Both the position numbers and the translations under genes were made by a program. Below the pieces are notes generated by a model that worked only from the letters and a program-made list of their open reading frames with translations, searched no databases and was not told where the DNA came from. Shown here in pieces: positions 8,534-17,672 of a stretch of DNA of 46,107 nucleotides. How positions within the stretch are numbered: position 1 is the stretch's first letter; each line of letters begins with the position of its first letter. Source of the stretch: Bacteroides finegoldii DSM 17565 (GTDB lineage: Bacteria; Bacteroidota; Bacteroidia; Bacteroidales; Bacteroidaceae); the NCBI RefSeq assembly GCF_000156195.1, contig NZ_GG688323.1, positions 234,868-280,974 on the forward strand, written 5' to 3'.

Positions 8534-9331
8534 ATGATGAAATATGTAGTGCTATCGTTGATGGTGATTTTTTCTGCGTCATGTGGCGGCAATAAAAATC
8601 CAAATTTTCTTGAACTGGAGGAAGAGGATATAGCTGCTAAGGAACTGTTGCAGGGAATTTGGCTGGACGATGAAACGGAGAGTCCGTTGATGCGGGTAGA
8701 GGGGGATACGATCTATTATGCAGATAGCCAAAGTGCTCCGATTACATTTAAGGTTATGCGGGATACGCTTTACACGTATGGAAATGATACGGCTTACTAC
8801 AAGATAGATAAGCAGGCGGAACATATATTCTGGTTTCATTCCATTACGGACAACATAATCAAACTGCATAAATCTGAGGATCCGAATGATTCGTTGTCAT
8901 TTGTTCGTCGTGAAGTGGTTATACCGACTTATACGGAAGTGACAAAACGGGATAGTGTGGTGACATACAATGGCACTCGCTATCGCGCTTATGTATATAT
9001 TAATCCTACCAAAATTAGAGTTGTCAAGACGACTTATTCCGAAGACGGGATTAGCATGGACAATGTGTATTACGACAATGTGATGCACATTTGTGTGTAC
9101 GAAGGCAAGAAAAGTTTGTTTGCCAGTGATGTGACCAAGCAGATGTTTGCTCAGGTTATTCCTGCTGATTTCCTGTCGCAGGCTATTCTATCTGATACGA
9201 AGTTTGTAAAAGTAGACCGGAATGGTTTTCATTATCAAGCAGTTTTAGCCATTCCGGAAAGTTCTGTATATAGCATTGCGGAGATAGAAGTGGGTTTCGA
9301 TGGTAAACTGACTATCACTTCCACTAAATAA
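8534..9331 (+). CDS. Lipoprotein of unknown function
   Basis: This 265-residue protein has a short lipoprotein signal peptide with lipobox SASC and predicted lipidation at Cys17, so it should be anchored in the outer or inner membrane facing the periplasm or surface. After the cysteine comes an acidic stretch (about 24-35), then a region rich in beta-strand-like alternation (for example GDTIYYADSQSAPITFKV). I do not recognise a named domain. It begins 35 bases after ugd on the same strand and probably shares its transcript; whether it takes part in polysaccharide export is unknown. It converges on the DEAD-box helicase with only 11 bases between stops and no clear terminator. Confidence 0.82.
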   Translation: MMKYVVLSLMVIFSASCGGNKNPNFLELEEEDIAAKELLQGIWLDDETESPLMRVEGDTIYYADSQSAPITFKVMRDTLYTYGNDTAYYKIDKQAEHIFWFHSITDNIIKLHKSEDPNDSLSFVRREVVIPTYTEVTKRDSVVTYNGTRYRAYVYINPTKIRVVKTTYSEDGISMDNVYYDNVMHICVYEGKKSLFASDVTKQMFAQVIPADFLSQAILSDTKFVKVDRNGFHYQAVLAIPESSVYSIAEIEVGFDGKLTITSTK

Positions 9332-9342
9332 AAAATGCTGTT

Positions 9343-10608
9343 CTAATTTTGTTGTCTGGGAGAGGGGCGGTTCTTACTTTTGTTGTTATTGCCGTTTTTC
9401 CCCCGAAAATTTCTTCTTTTAGGGTTGCTGCCGTACCTGCTTTTGCTGAAAGAGCGTGGCTTGTATTCCGGAGCTTCCCCTAATTCTGCCGGGATGGGAA
9501 TTTTATAAATATCTTTTTCCAGGAAATTCTCAATGCTCTTGAAATTACTCTGCTCTTTTTCGCTGACAAATGTAAGCGCTACTCCATCGTTATTGGCACG
9601 TGCCGTACGCCCGATGCGGTGCACATAATCTTCACTGTCGTGAGGGACGTCGAAGTTGATAACCAGACGAATATCATCAATGTCAATGCCGCGTGCCACA
9701 ATATCTGTCGCTACCAGTATATTAACTCGCCCGGCTTTAAATTCGTGCATTACTGTTTCCCGTTGGGCCTGCTCAAGATCCGAGTGCATTTCTCCTACAT
9801 TCAATTTCATCGCCATCAAAGCCTTAGCGACTTCTTTAACTTTGATTTTTGAAGATGCGAAGATGATGACACGTTCGGGAACCTCGTCGGCGAAAAGGCT
9901 ACGTATAATTCCCAATTTTTGGTTTTCGTAGCAAACGTAAGCAGCCTGGATAATCTTTTCGGCCGGTTTTGAGACAGCCAATTTTATTTCTGACGGATTA
10001 TTCAGGATTGTATTTGCCAATTGCTGTATTTTGGCAGGCATAGTTGCAGAGAACATGACAGTCTGCCGTTCTTTAGGCAGGTATTTCACTATTTGCATGA
10101 TGTCGTCATAGAATCCCATGTCGAGCATTCGGTCTGCTTCGTCCAAAATGAAATAAGAAACTTTGGAGAGGTCTACATATCCGAGACTCAGATGGGCGAT
10201 CAGACGTCCCGGAGTCGCAATAACAACATCAGCTCCTAATGTAAGTCCTTTTTTCTGTTGTTCGAACAGAATGCCGTCATTACCGCCATATACAGCGACG
10301 CTTGATACCGGCATAAAATAGGAGAATCCTTCCATCTGTTGGTCGATCTGCTGAGCCAGTTCCCGGGTAGGGGACATGATAATGCAGTTGATCGCATCTT
10401 CCGGATGGTTTCCTTCGGATAGTTTATTTAATACAGGGAGCAGAAAAGCTGCGGTTTTACCCGTACCTGTCTGCGCTACTGCTATCAGATCTTTACCTTC
10501 AAGTATAATTGGAATTGCTTGTTCCTGAATAGGTGTGCATTCGTCAAATCGCATGGCGTCAAGCGCCTCAAGCACATTCGCGTTTAATTGTAGTTCGGAA
10601 AACTTCAT
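9343..10608 (-). CDS. DEAD-box RNA helicase (RhlE-like)
   Basis: The 421-residue protein has all helicase core motifs: AQTGTGKT (45-52), PTRELA, DEAD (156-159), the SAT motif (FSATMP), and HRIGRTAR near residue 330. It ends in a basic, Asn/Gly/Arg-rich tail (about 385-421) typical of RhlE-type proteins that act on ribosomes or in RNA decay and help growth in the cold. It unwinds short RNA duplexes using ATP in the cytoplasm. It has its own promoter box upstream, 21 bases before the start, although serB lies just before it on the same strand. RhlE versus another DEAD paralogue cannot be decided from the core alone. Confidence 0.93.
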   Translation of the reverse strand: MKFSELQLNANVLEALDAMRFDECTPIQEQAIPIILEGKDLIAVAQTGTGKTAAFLLPVLNKLSEGNHPEDAINCIIMSPTRELAQQIDQQMEGFSYFMPVSSVAVYGGNDGILFEQQKKGLTLGADVVIATPGRLIAHLSLGYVDLSKVSYFILDEADRMLDMGFYDDIMQIVKYLPKERQTVMFSATMPAKIQQLANTILNNPSEIKLAVSKPAEKIIQAAYVCYENQKLGIIRSLFADEVPERVIIFASSKIKVKEVAKALMAMKLNVGEMHSDLEQAQRETVMHEFKAGRVNILVATDIVARGIDIDDIRLVINFDVPHDSEDYVHRIGRTARANNDGVALTFVSEKEQSNFKSIENFLEKDIYKIPIPAELGEAPEYKPRSFSKSRYGSNPKRRNFRGKNGNNNKSKNRPSPRQQN

Positions 10609-10628
10609 TCTGTTATTTTATTTGTCCG

Positions 10629-10636
10629 CAAAGATA
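10629..10636 (-). promoter_or_regulatory. -7 box for the DEAD-box helicase
   Basis: TATCTTTG on the minus strand sits in the 46-base gap between the serB stop and the helicase start, suggesting independent transcription. Confidence 0.6.
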
Positions 10637-10654
10637 ATTTATTTTTCGGTCTAA

Positions 10655-11884
10655 TTACATATTCAAATAAGAATCTTTGAATCCAAGAAAATAGAGCACC
10701 CCATCAAGTCCGATGGTATTGATAGACTGTTTGGCATTTGCTACTACTTTGGGTTTGGCATGGAATGCTATTCCCAATCCGGCAATTCCCAGCATGGGGA
10801 GGTCATTGGCTCCGTCACCTACGGCAATGGTTTGCGCAATATCTACTTTTTCTACTTGGGCAATTAAACGGAGTAGTTCGGCTTTGCGTTTTCCGTCTAC
10901 CACATCTCCCAAATAACGTCCGGTGAGCTTTCCATCAATAATTTCCAGCTCATTCGCATATACATAGTCTATACCATACTTCTTTTGCAGGTGTTGGCCG
11001 AAATAGGTGAAACCTCCCGACAGAATTGCTATTTTGTAGCCATACTTTTTCAATACATACATTAGTCTGTCTACTCCTTCTGTGATAGGCAAGTTTTCTG
11101 CAATCTCCTGCATGACGGATTCATCGAGTCCTTTCAATAGGGCTACGCGGCGGGTAAAGCTTTCGGTAAAGTCTATTTCGCCACGCATGGCGCTTTCCGT
11201 AATGGCCTTTACCTCATCGCCTACGCCGGCGCGGATGGCGAGCTCATCAATAACTTCGGTTTCAATAAGTGTGGAATCCATATCAAAGCAGATCAGACGG
11301 CGCATACGTCGATACATATTATCCAACTGAAAAGAAAAGTCCATCTCCAGTTCGCTGGCTAACTTCATCAGGCTTTCTTGCATGGAGATGCGGTCTTTGG
11401 GAGTACCTCTCACTGAGAATTCTATGCAAGCGCGTGTGCGTGCATCCGTATCGCATTCATCCAAAGGGATTCTACCCGTCAGGCGCTTGATTGCATCGAT
11501 ATTCATTCCTTGCTCTGCCAATACGCTGGTGGCTGCCGATATTTGACGCGCAGACAGTTTACGGCCAAGCACCGTCAAGATATAACGGTTCTTGCCTTGC
11601 ATACCTACCCAATTGTCGTATTGCTCGGTTGTAATTGGTTCGAACCGGATGGTTACTCCCAAAGAGGAAGCTTTGAATAATAATTCCTTCATGATAAATC
11701 CGGAATGTCTTTCTTCACTTTTGAAAAGAATACCTAGTGATAGTGTATTATGAATATCCGCCTGCCCGATATCGAGGATAGTAGCATCGTATTTAGCTAA
11801 TATTTCGGTCACGGATGAGGTAAGCCCCGGACGATCTTCACCGGTAACTCGAATCAGAATCAATTCTGTACTTGATGGTTGCAT
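10655..11884 (-). CDS. serB: Phosphoserine phosphatase SerB with N-terminal ACT domains
   Basis: The 409-residue protein has two ACT-like regions (about 1-85 and 95-180) followed by a HAD phosphatase domain. The catalytic aspartates are Asp201 and Asp203 in FDMDSTLIE, and GDGANDLPML binds magnesium. It removes phosphate from O-phosphoserine, the last step of serine synthesis. ACT domains usually sense amino acids, so feedback by serine is plausible. I chose ATG at 11884 (MQPSSTELIL). The longer reading frame starts with TTG at 11908 inside the promoter box and is unlikely. It is divergent from the thioredoxin-like gene and its leader. Confidence 0.95.
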   Translation of the reverse strand: MQPSSTELILIRVTGEDRPGLTSSVTEILAKYDATILDIGQADIHNTLSLGILFKSEERHSGFIMKELLFKASSLGVTIRFEPITTEQYDNWVGMQGKNRYILTVLGRKLSARQISAATSVLAEQGMNIDAIKRLTGRIPLDECDTDARTRACIEFSVRGTPKDRISMQESLMKLASELEMDFSFQLDNMYRRMRRLICFDMDSTLIETEVIDELAIRAGVGDEVKAITESAMRGEIDFTESFTRRVALLKGLDESVMQEIAENLPITEGVDRLMYVLKKYGYKIAILSGGFTYFGQHLQKKYGIDYVYANELEIIDGKLTGRYLGDVVDGKRKAELLRLIAQVEKVDIAQTIAVGDGANDLPMLGIAGLGIAFHAKPKVVANAKQSINTIGLDGVLYFLGFKDSYLNM

Positions 11885-11905
11885 AAGAAATAGACTTTTA
11901 TCCTG

Positions 11906-11913
11906 CAAAAGTA
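11906..11913 (-). promoter_or_regulatory. -7 box for serB
   Basis: TACTTTTG on the minus strand lies 21 bases before the chosen serB start and overlaps the TTG of the rejected longer frame, which supports the shorter start. Confidence 0.6.
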
Positions 11914-11985
11914 GAGAAAAAAGTTCGTTTTTATGCTAAATAACATAAAAAGTTATACCTGAAAAGTGAGATTTTTGCTTATTCT

Positions 11986-12018
11986 TTTGGAAGTTAATTT
12001 GATAATTACTTACCTTTG
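11986..12018 (+). promoter_or_regulatory. Promoter of the leader and thioredoxin-like gene
   Basis: TTTG at 11986-11989 (-33 element) and TACCTTTG at 12011-12018 (-7 element) are separated by 21 bases, a good match to the Bacteroides vegetative promoter. Transcription should start near 12024, giving a leader of about 125 bases. Confidence 0.65.
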
Positions 12019-12150
12019 CACCCGGTTTCAAAAATAAAGGCTCTGATAATCAGCGGATTCCTCTTCGCCTGATGCCTGAAAAGACAACGTTTCGGGAAGA
12101 AACCACTGTTTAAGGACAGTCCCGGATAGTATTAACTAAAACCGAGTTAC
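12019..12150 (+). ncRNA. Structured 5' leader, possible cis-regulatory RNA
   Basis: The stretch between promoter and start codon can fold well. CGGTTT (12023-12028) pairs with AAACCG (12139-12144), six bases before the ATG, enclosing ATCAG/CTGAT (12049-12053 with 12069-12073) and CGGG/CCCG (12093-12096 with 12121-12124), with ACTGT/ACAGT inside the latter. Competing pairings also exist: GTTTC/GAAAC (12089-12093 with 12099-12103), and GGTTTC (12024-12029) with GAAACC (12099-12104). I cannot match it to a known riboswitch class. A role in translation control is inferred only from the closing stem next to the start codon. Confidence 0.45.
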
Positions 12151-12654
12151 ATGAAGTATGTAAAGTGGATTTTTGTTGTATTACTAATTTGTTCCTTGAC
12201 CGCTTTCGTTGAGAAAGACAAACCTACCGGAGGTTTGAGTGAGGGTGATGTAGCCCCAGATTTTAAAATCGAATCTACATCGGAAGAGCAACCTGCCTTT
12301 AAGTTGGGAAATTTGAAAGGAAAGTATGTGTTGCTAAGTTTTTGGGCAAGTTATGACGCGCAATCCCGGATGCAAAACGTAAGTTTAAGCAATGCGCTTC
12401 GTTCTTCTCATAATGTGGAAATGGTTTCTATTTCGTTTGACGAATATCAGTCAATTTTTAAGGAAACCGTTCGTCAGGACCAAATAGTTACGCCCACTTG
12501 TTTCGTGGAAACAGAAGGCGAGGACTCCGGATTATTTAAGAAATACCGTTTGAACCGGGGGTTCACTAACTATTTATTGGATGGAAATGGTGTAATTATA
12601 GCCAAAAACATCTCTGCTGCAGATCTTTCTGCTTATGTAAAGGAGATTGGTTGA
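12151..12654 (+). CDS. Exported thioredoxin-fold (TlpA/AhpC-TSA-like) protein lacking the CxxC
   Basis: The 167-residue protein has a hydrophobic N-terminal signal or anchor (about 5-20) and a thioredoxin-like domain starting with LSEGDVAPDFKIEST and the strand YVLLSFWASYD. In the family this point reads WAxWCxxC. Here it is WASYDAQS, so Asp69 and Ser72 replace both redox cysteines. The only other cysteines are Cys14 in the signal and one in TPTCF, at the site of the conserved cis-proline. It is therefore unlikely to be a disulfide oxidoreductase. It may be a binding or chaperone-like derivative. It is monocistronic, with a terminator after it. Confidence 0.85.
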   Translation: MKYVKWIFVVLLICSLTAFVEKDKPTGGLSEGDVAPDFKIESTSEEQPAFKLGNLKGKYVLLSFWASYDAQSRMQNVSLSNALRSSHNVEMVSISFDEYQSIFKETVRQDQIVTPTCFVETEGEDSGLFKKYRLNRGFTNYLLDGNGVIIAKNISAADLSAYVKEIG

Positions 12655-12694
12655 CAATGTAGAATAGACAAAAGAGGAAATGGATACAACAAAA

Positions 12695-12738
12695 AAGTTC
12701 CGCCTATACTTGCTGTTTGGTAAGAATAGGCGGAACTT
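12695..12738. terminator. Bidirectional terminator between convergent genes
   Basis: AAGTTCCGCCTAT (12695-12707) pairs with ATAGGCGGAACTT (12726-12738) around an 18-base loop, with an A run before and a T-rich stretch after. It serves the thioredoxin-like gene on the plus strand and the lon-tgt-LptF/G operon on the minus strand. Confidence 0.8.
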
Positions 12739-12759
12739 CTATTAAGAGAATCTTGTCAT

Positions 12760-13857
12760 CTACTTCGGTGCCTTTTGATACAGGAAGAAGGCGATACCTG
12801 CATAAAGAATATTGGGAATCCAGACTGCAATCACAGGAGGTACATTACCGTTGATGGCAAATGTAGAAGTAATTGTCTGGAATAAGATATATGAGAAGCT
12901 CAGTCCCAGTCCGATACCCAAGTGGAGACCCATACCTCCTTTGGTCTTTCGTGACGAAAGAGAAACACCGATAATTGTCAGGATGAAAGAGGCGAACGAC
13001 ATGGCGATTCGTTTATGATATTCAATTTCAAACTCTTTGATATTGGCAAATCCTCTTCGTTTTTGTTTCTCAATATAGTCACTCAATTGAGGGCTGGTGA
13101 GCATTTCCTGTTGATTCTTCATGATAAGGAAGTCGGACGGTTCCATATTGATAATCGAGTCTATCCGGTCTCCTTTGGTGATTTTTTCTTTCAAGCCGTC
13201 CAACTCGCGTATCATGTAGTCATGAATTGTCCATTTATGAACGGTGGTTGTATCATACGTTACACGACGTGCTGTCAAGTGAGAAACCAGTTTCTTGTCG
13301 ACGAATTTATCCAACGAGAAACGGTTGCCTGTTTTCATGGCATTATTATAATTGTCAATGTATGCAATGACACCGCTATCCACTTCCAGTTGTACGTTGC
13401 GTGCCGTATTCTGTTTCTTGGGTTTGATATACCGGTCTTCAAAGTTCAGGCGGGTGACGCTTCCTTTAGGGATTACGTACGAACTTAGCATAAAGGTCGT
13501 TAATGCGATAATGGCCGCAGAAATCATATAAGGACGCATCATTCTCTTGAAACTCATTCCGGTGGAGAACATGGCGATAATCTCTGAGTTCTCCGCTAGT
13601 TTTGAAGTAAAGAAAATGACGGCAATGAACACGAACAACGGACTGAACAGATTGGAGAAGTAGGGGATAAAGTTCATGTAGTATTCGAAAATGATTTTGC
13701 TCCATGGCGCTTCATGTTCCATCAGTTTATCCATCTTCTCGTTAAAGTCGAATACTACTGCAATAGAAATGATCAATGCAATAGCAAATACGTATGTTCC
13801 CAAGAATTTCTTGATGATATACCAGTCCAGCCGCTTTATGAATCGATTGCTTTTCAT
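12760..13857 (-). CDS. LptF/LptG-family lipopolysaccharide export permease
   Basis: This 365-residue inner-membrane protein starts with a basic segment and a first membrane helix (about 17-37, KFLGTYVFAIALIISIAVVF). Further helices lie near 60-80 and 100-120, then a long periplasmic domain, and three more helices toward the C-terminus (about 280-360). This is the LptF/LptG layout. In the Lpt complex the LptFG pair with the LptB2 ATPase extracts LPS from the inner membrane and passes it to LptC. Whether this is F or G cannot be told from the sequence. It follows tgt with a three-base gap and is last in the lon-tgt operon. Confidence 0.88.
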   Translation of the reverse strand: MKSNRFIKRLDWYIIKKFLGTYVFAIALIISIAVVFDFNEKMDKLMEHEAPWSKIIFEYYMNFIPYFSNLFSPLFVFIAVIFFTSKLAENSEIIAMFSTGMSFKRMMRPYMISAAIIALTTFMLSSYVIPKGSVTRLNFEDRYIKPKKQNTARNVQLEVDSGVIAYIDNYNNAMKTGNRFSLDKFVDKKLVSHLTARRVTYDTTTVHKWTIHDYMIRELDGLKEKITKGDRIDSIINMEPSDFLIMKNQQEMLTSPQLSDYIEKQKRRGFANIKEFEIEYHKRIAMSFASFILTIIGVSLSSRKTKGGMGLHLGIGLGLSFSYILFQTITSTFAINGNVPPVIAVWIPNILYAGIAFFLYQKAPK

Positions 13858-13860
13858 TCC

Positions 13861-14991
13861 TTATAATCTAGTTGATACTTTTCTGACCATCATCGGTTTC
13901 CAGGTTGAGAAATCTCCGGCGATAATATGTTTTCGTGCTTCGCCTGCCAGCCATAAATAAAATGCCAGATTATGTATAGAAGCAATTTGCATGGCCAACA
14001 GTTCTTGTGCATGGAAAAGATGGCGCAAATACGCTTTGCTGTACAGTGTGTCTACATAGGAAGCACCGTCCGCCTCAATGGGGGAGAAATCCGTTTCCCA
14101 TTTTTTGTTTCGCATATTGATGATACCGTCTTTGGTAAACAGCATTCCATTTCGTCCGTTGCGTGTAGGCATTACGCAGTCGAACATATCTACGCCGCGT
14201 TCTATCCCTTCAAGGATATTGACAGGAGTACCGACGCCCATCAAATAACGGGGTTTGTCTTTAGGCAGAATCTCGTTGACAATTTCGATCATCTCATACA
14301 TCTTATCGACGGGTTCGCCTACTGCCAATCCGCCGATAGCATTTCCGTCCGCTCCTTTGGAAGCCACAAACTCCGCAGATTGTTTGCGCAGATCGGGGTA
14401 AACACATCCTTGCACAATAGGGAATAGCGACTGATTGTAGCCATACTTAGGTTCGGTTTCATTAAAACGTTGTATGCAGCGGTCGAGCCATCTGTGGGTC
14501 AGCCCTAACGACTTTTTAGCATACGCATAGTCTGAATCTCCGGGAGGGCATTCATCGAAAGCCATCATGATGTCCGCTCCGATGGTACGTTCTATATCCA
14601 TCACTTTTTCCGGAGTGAAGATATGCTTGCTGCCATCAATATGTGAACGGAACTCGGCTCCTTCTTCACGGAGTTTCCGGATTCCGGCTAGCGAAAATAC
14701 TTGAAAACCACCACTGTCTGTCAGCATGGGGCGATCAAAACCGTTGAAGCGATGCAAGCCGCCGGCTTTCTCGATAACATCCAATCCCGGACGTAAATAG
14801 AGATGATAAGTATTCCCTAGAATGATCTGTGCCTGGATGTCTTCTTTCAATTCTGTCAGATGCACCCCTTTGACAGTGCCCAATGTTCCCACCGGCATGA
14901 AGATAGGGGTTTGTATCTGCCCGTGGTCAGTGGTTATCAGACCGGCACGGGCATTACTTTTAGTGTCTGTATATTGTAACTCAAATGTCAT
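13861..14991 (-). CDS. tgt: tRNA-guanine transglycosylase (queuosine pathway), zinc cysteines absent
   Basis: The 376-residue protein has the full bacterial TGT layout. DSGGFQVFSL contains the catalytic aspartate region, FDECPP and GGLAVGE line the substrate pocket, and FDCVMPTRNGRNG carries the second catalytic aspartate. It exchanges guanine 34 of His, Asn, Asp and Tyr tRNAs for preQ1 or a related base. The structural zinc site CxCxxC, normally followed by a histidine, is replaced here by Gly309, Ser311 and Asp314 at the exact spacing. His340 is kept (SIHNLAFY). It overlaps the lon stop by four bases (ATGA), indicating translational coupling in the lon-tgt-LptF/G operon. Confidence 0.93.
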   Translation of the reverse strand: MTFELQYTDTKSNARAGLITTDHGQIQTPIFMPVGTLGTVKGVHLTELKEDIQAQIILGNTYHLYLRPGLDVIEKAGGLHRFNGFDRPMLTDSGGFQVFSLAGIRKLREEGAEFRSHIDGSKHIFTPEKVMDIERTIGADIMMAFDECPPGDSDYAYAKKSLGLTHRWLDRCIQRFNETEPKYGYNQSLFPIVQGCVYPDLRKQSAEFVASKGADGNAIGGLAVGEPVDKMYEMIEIVNEILPKDKPRYLMGVGTPVNILEGIERGVDMFDCVMPTRNGRNGMLFTKDGIINMRNKKWETDFSPIEADGASYVDTLYSKAYLRHLFHAQELLAMQIASIHNLAFYLWLAGEARKHIIAGDFSTWKPMMVRKVSTRL

Positions 14992-17453
14992 TCCTGGCTG
15001 GGTTTCTTTACAGATAAATCAATGGCATCCGCTACTTTTTCATTGGTTAATGCAATGGCGAATACTTCTTTTATATCATTCACATAGTGGAAAGTCAATC
15101 CCTTCAAATACAGATCCTGAATTTCATCTATGTTCTTTTTATTCTCGGCGCTCATAATGATTTCTTTTATTCCGGCACGTTTGGCAGCAAGAATCTTTTC
15201 CTTGATTCCGCCAACCGGAAGAACCTTGCCGCGAAGGGTGATTTCTCCTGTCATAGCCAGGTTGGCTTTTACCTTTCGTTGTGTCAGAGCGGAAGCTAAA
15301 GAAGTGGCCATAGTGATACCTGCCGACGGACCGTCTTTCGGAATCGCCCCTTCCGGAACATGAATATGGATGTTCCAGTTTTCAAAAATGTCTTCGTCCA
15401 AGTCAAGGATAGAAGCGTGTGCCTTGATGTATTCAAGTGCCAGCATGGCAGATTCTTTCATCACATCTCCCAGATTACCGGTCAATGTAAGACGTCCACC
15501 TTTACCACGACTCAAGCTCGTCTCAACAAATAGAATTTCACCTCCTACGGCTGTCCATGCCAGTCCGGTAACTACACCGGCATACTCATTGCCTTGATAC
15601 TTGTCTCGTGTATATTCCGGTGCTCCCAAGAAATCGTATAGGTCAGCCGGTTTAATTTCCGTTTTAGCAAAATATCCGTCGGTTGCATATTGACGGGCTG
15701 ATTTACGGAGAATCTTACCTATTTTCTTCTCTAATTCACGAACACCGCTTTCACGAGTGTACGATTCGATAATGGCTTCCAGCGTATCTTTGGGAAGTTT
15801 TATATCTGTCTTTTTAAGCCCGGTGGCTTCCAGTTCTTTCGGGACTAGATGTTTACGGGCAATTTCAATTTTCTCTTCTGTGATATATCCGCTGACTTCA
15901 ATCAGTTCCATACGGTCGAGCAATGGACCGGGAATTGTATTCAGGTTATTAGCTGTTGCAATGAACAATACCTTTGAGAGATCATAGTCCACATCTAGGA
16001 AGTTGTCATGGAACGAAGTGTTTTGTTCCGGGTCGAGAACTTCCAATAATGCAGATGAAGGATCTCCTTGGCGGTCTGCACTGACTTTATCTATTTCATC
16101 CAAGATGAATACCGGATTAGAGGCTCCTGCTTTAATAAGGCTCTTGATAATCCGTCCCGGCATAGCACCGATATATGTCTTACGATGTCCACGTATTTCC
16201 GCTTCGTCATGCACTCCTCCTAAAGACATACGCACGTATTTTCGTTTAAGGGCGGATGCGATGGACTTTCCGAGTGATGTCTTACCAACTCCCGGAGGGC
16301 CATATAAGCAGATAATCGGTGACTTCATGTCGTCTTTTAGCTTCAGCACAGCCAGATGTTCCAGAATACGTTCTTTTACCTTCTCCAATCCGTAATGGTC
16401 TTTATTCAACGTCTTCTCTGCATTCTTAAGATTCAGATTGTCGGTTGTATAAATGCCCCATGGGAGGTTAAGCATTGTCTGCAGATAGTTAAGTTGTACG
16501 CTGTAGTCCGGTGACTGCGGATGGGTGCGTTCCAATTTAGCCAGCTCTTTCAGGAAAGTCTCTTTAACTTCCATATTCCAATGCATTTTCTCCGCTTTAT
16601 TGCGCATTTCTTCAATTTCCTGCTCTTGACCGCCGCCACCTAATTCGTCTTGAATGGTTTTGATCTGCTGTTGCAAGAAATATTCACGCTGCTGCTGGTC
16701 AATATCTTCGCGAGCACGCATTTGGATGGAGGCTTTTATTTCGGCTAACTGCACTTCGCGATTCAGAAGCTCCAATAAGTGATAAGTACGTTCGCGCAAA
16801 GACTTGATACTTAATAAATCTATCTTTTCGTCTTTTTTAAACGGGAGATTCGAGCAGATAAAGTTGATCAGGAACATCGGACTATTGATATTTTTAATGG
16901 CAAACGCAGAATCCTGATGCATTGCATCTGACGACTTGATGTAACGCATTGTCAGGTCTTTGCATGTTTCAACCAAAGCTTGGAACTCCTTATCGTCCTT
17001 ACCAGGAATTTCTTCTTCCAAAATCTCAACCTCGCCTTTGAGATATGGATGTGTATCGGTAATACTTTTCAAACTTAGACGCTTCATACCTTGAAGTATG
17101 ACGGTTGTCGTTTGATCCGGCATTTCCAATACCCGGACAATTCGTCCTACAGTACCTATGTTGTGCAAATCTTCCAATTTGGGGTCTTCCGTATGCGCAG
17201 CTCTTTGACACACTACTGCTATGTCTTTATGCTTTTTCTCAGCATCACGTATGAGCTTTAATGAAGACTTTCGGCCAGCCGTGATAGGCAGGAATACTCC
17301 GGGAAATAATACCATATTACGGAGGGGGAGAACCGGAAGAATTTCACCAGATTTTATGTTTACATCAAATGCATGTTCATCGTTACCATCATAGTCGGTA
17401 ATTAACGAGAAACCGTTGTCACTGACATCTTCCAATAAGTATCTTTCTTTCAT
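14988..17453 (-). CDS. lon: ATP-dependent protease Lon
   Basis: The 821-residue protein has the complete Lon order. The N-terminal substrate domain covers about 35-240 (starting [14 protein letters not shown]), a coiled-coil stretch follows at 240-310, and the AAA+ module carries Walker A GPPGVGKT (385-392). The protease domain has Ser710 in GPSAGIT and Lys753 in GGIKEK as the catalytic dyad. It degrades damaged and regulatory proteins in the cytoplasm. It is first in an operon with tgt (four-base overlap) and the LptF/G gene. The start [10 protein letters not shown] is preceded by a promoter box about 50 bases upstream. I saw no heat-shock element. Confidence 0.98.
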   Translation of the reverse strand: MKERYLLEDVSDNGFSLITDYDGNDEHAFDVNIKSGEILPVLPLRNMVLFPGVFLPITAGRKSSLKLIRDAEKKHKDIAVVCQRAAHTEDPKLEDLHNIGTVGRIVRVLEMPDQTTTVILQGMKRLSLKSITDTHPYLKGEVEILEEEIPGKDDKEFQALVETCKDLTMRYIKSSDAMHQDSAFAIKNINSPMFLINFICSNLPFKKDEKIDLLSIKSLRERTYHLLELLNREVQLAEIKASIQMRAREDIDQQQREYFLQQQIKTIQDELGGGGQEQEIEEMRNKAEKMHWNMEVKETFLKELAKLERTHPQSPDYSVQLNYLQTMLNLPWGIYTTDNLNLKNAEKTLNKDHYGLEKVKERILEHLAVLKLKDDMKSPIICLYGPPGVGKTSLGKSIASALKRKYVRMSLGGVHDEAEIRGHRKTYIGAMPGRIIKSLIKAGASNPVFILDEIDKVSADRQGDPSSALLEVLDPEQNTSFHDNFLDVDYDLSKVLFIATANNLNTIPGPLLDRMELIEVSGYITEEKIEIARKHLVPKELEATGLKKTDIKLPKDTLEAIIESYTRESGVRELEKKIGKILRKSARQYATDGYFAKTEIKPADLYDFLGAPEYTRDKYQGNEYAGVVTGLAWTAVGGEILFVETSLSRGKGGRLTLTGNLGDVMKESAMLALEYIKAHASILDLDEDIFENWNIHIHVPEGAIPKDGPSAGITMATSLASALTQRKVKANLAMTGEITLRGKVLPVGGIKEKILAAKRAGIKEIIMSAENKKNIDEIQDLYLKGLTFHYVNDIKEVFAIALTNEKVADAIDLSVKKPSQE

Positions 17454-17503
17454 CTTTTCGTTTTAATTTAGTTTATGCCATGCAAATATGCATAAATCGT
17501 TTG

Positions 17504-17511
17504 CAAAGTTA
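17504..17511 (-). promoter_or_regulatory. -7 box for the lon-tgt-LptF/G operon
   Basis: TAACTTTG on the minus strand, 50 bases before the lon ATG. The remainder of the 219-base divergent region to trmN6 is AT-rich without other structure. Confidence 0.55.
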
Positions 17512-17608
17512 ATTGATTCTCTTTAATAATGAAGCACAGGTTTGAATAAAAACACAAAAACAATGCCAAAATGTAGGGTAATAAAGGGTAACTTCCATAA
17601 TAATTATT

Positions 17609-17616
17609 TATTTTTG
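17609..17616 (+). promoter_or_regulatory. -7 box for trmN6
   Basis: TATTTTTG lies 56 bases before the trmN6 ATG. Confidence 0.5.
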
Positions 17617-17672
17617 GCGGTACATAATAAATTAGTGGAATAAAACGGGTTTTAAGATCAGCGAATAATAAA

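Noticed and set aside
12089..12124. GGACAGTCCCG in the leader resembles part of the cobalamin riboswitch core
   Set aside because: The other conserved parts (the GGTGAAAATCC-like segment, the CCGCCACTGT continuation and the B12 box) are missing, and the gene is not cobalamin-related.
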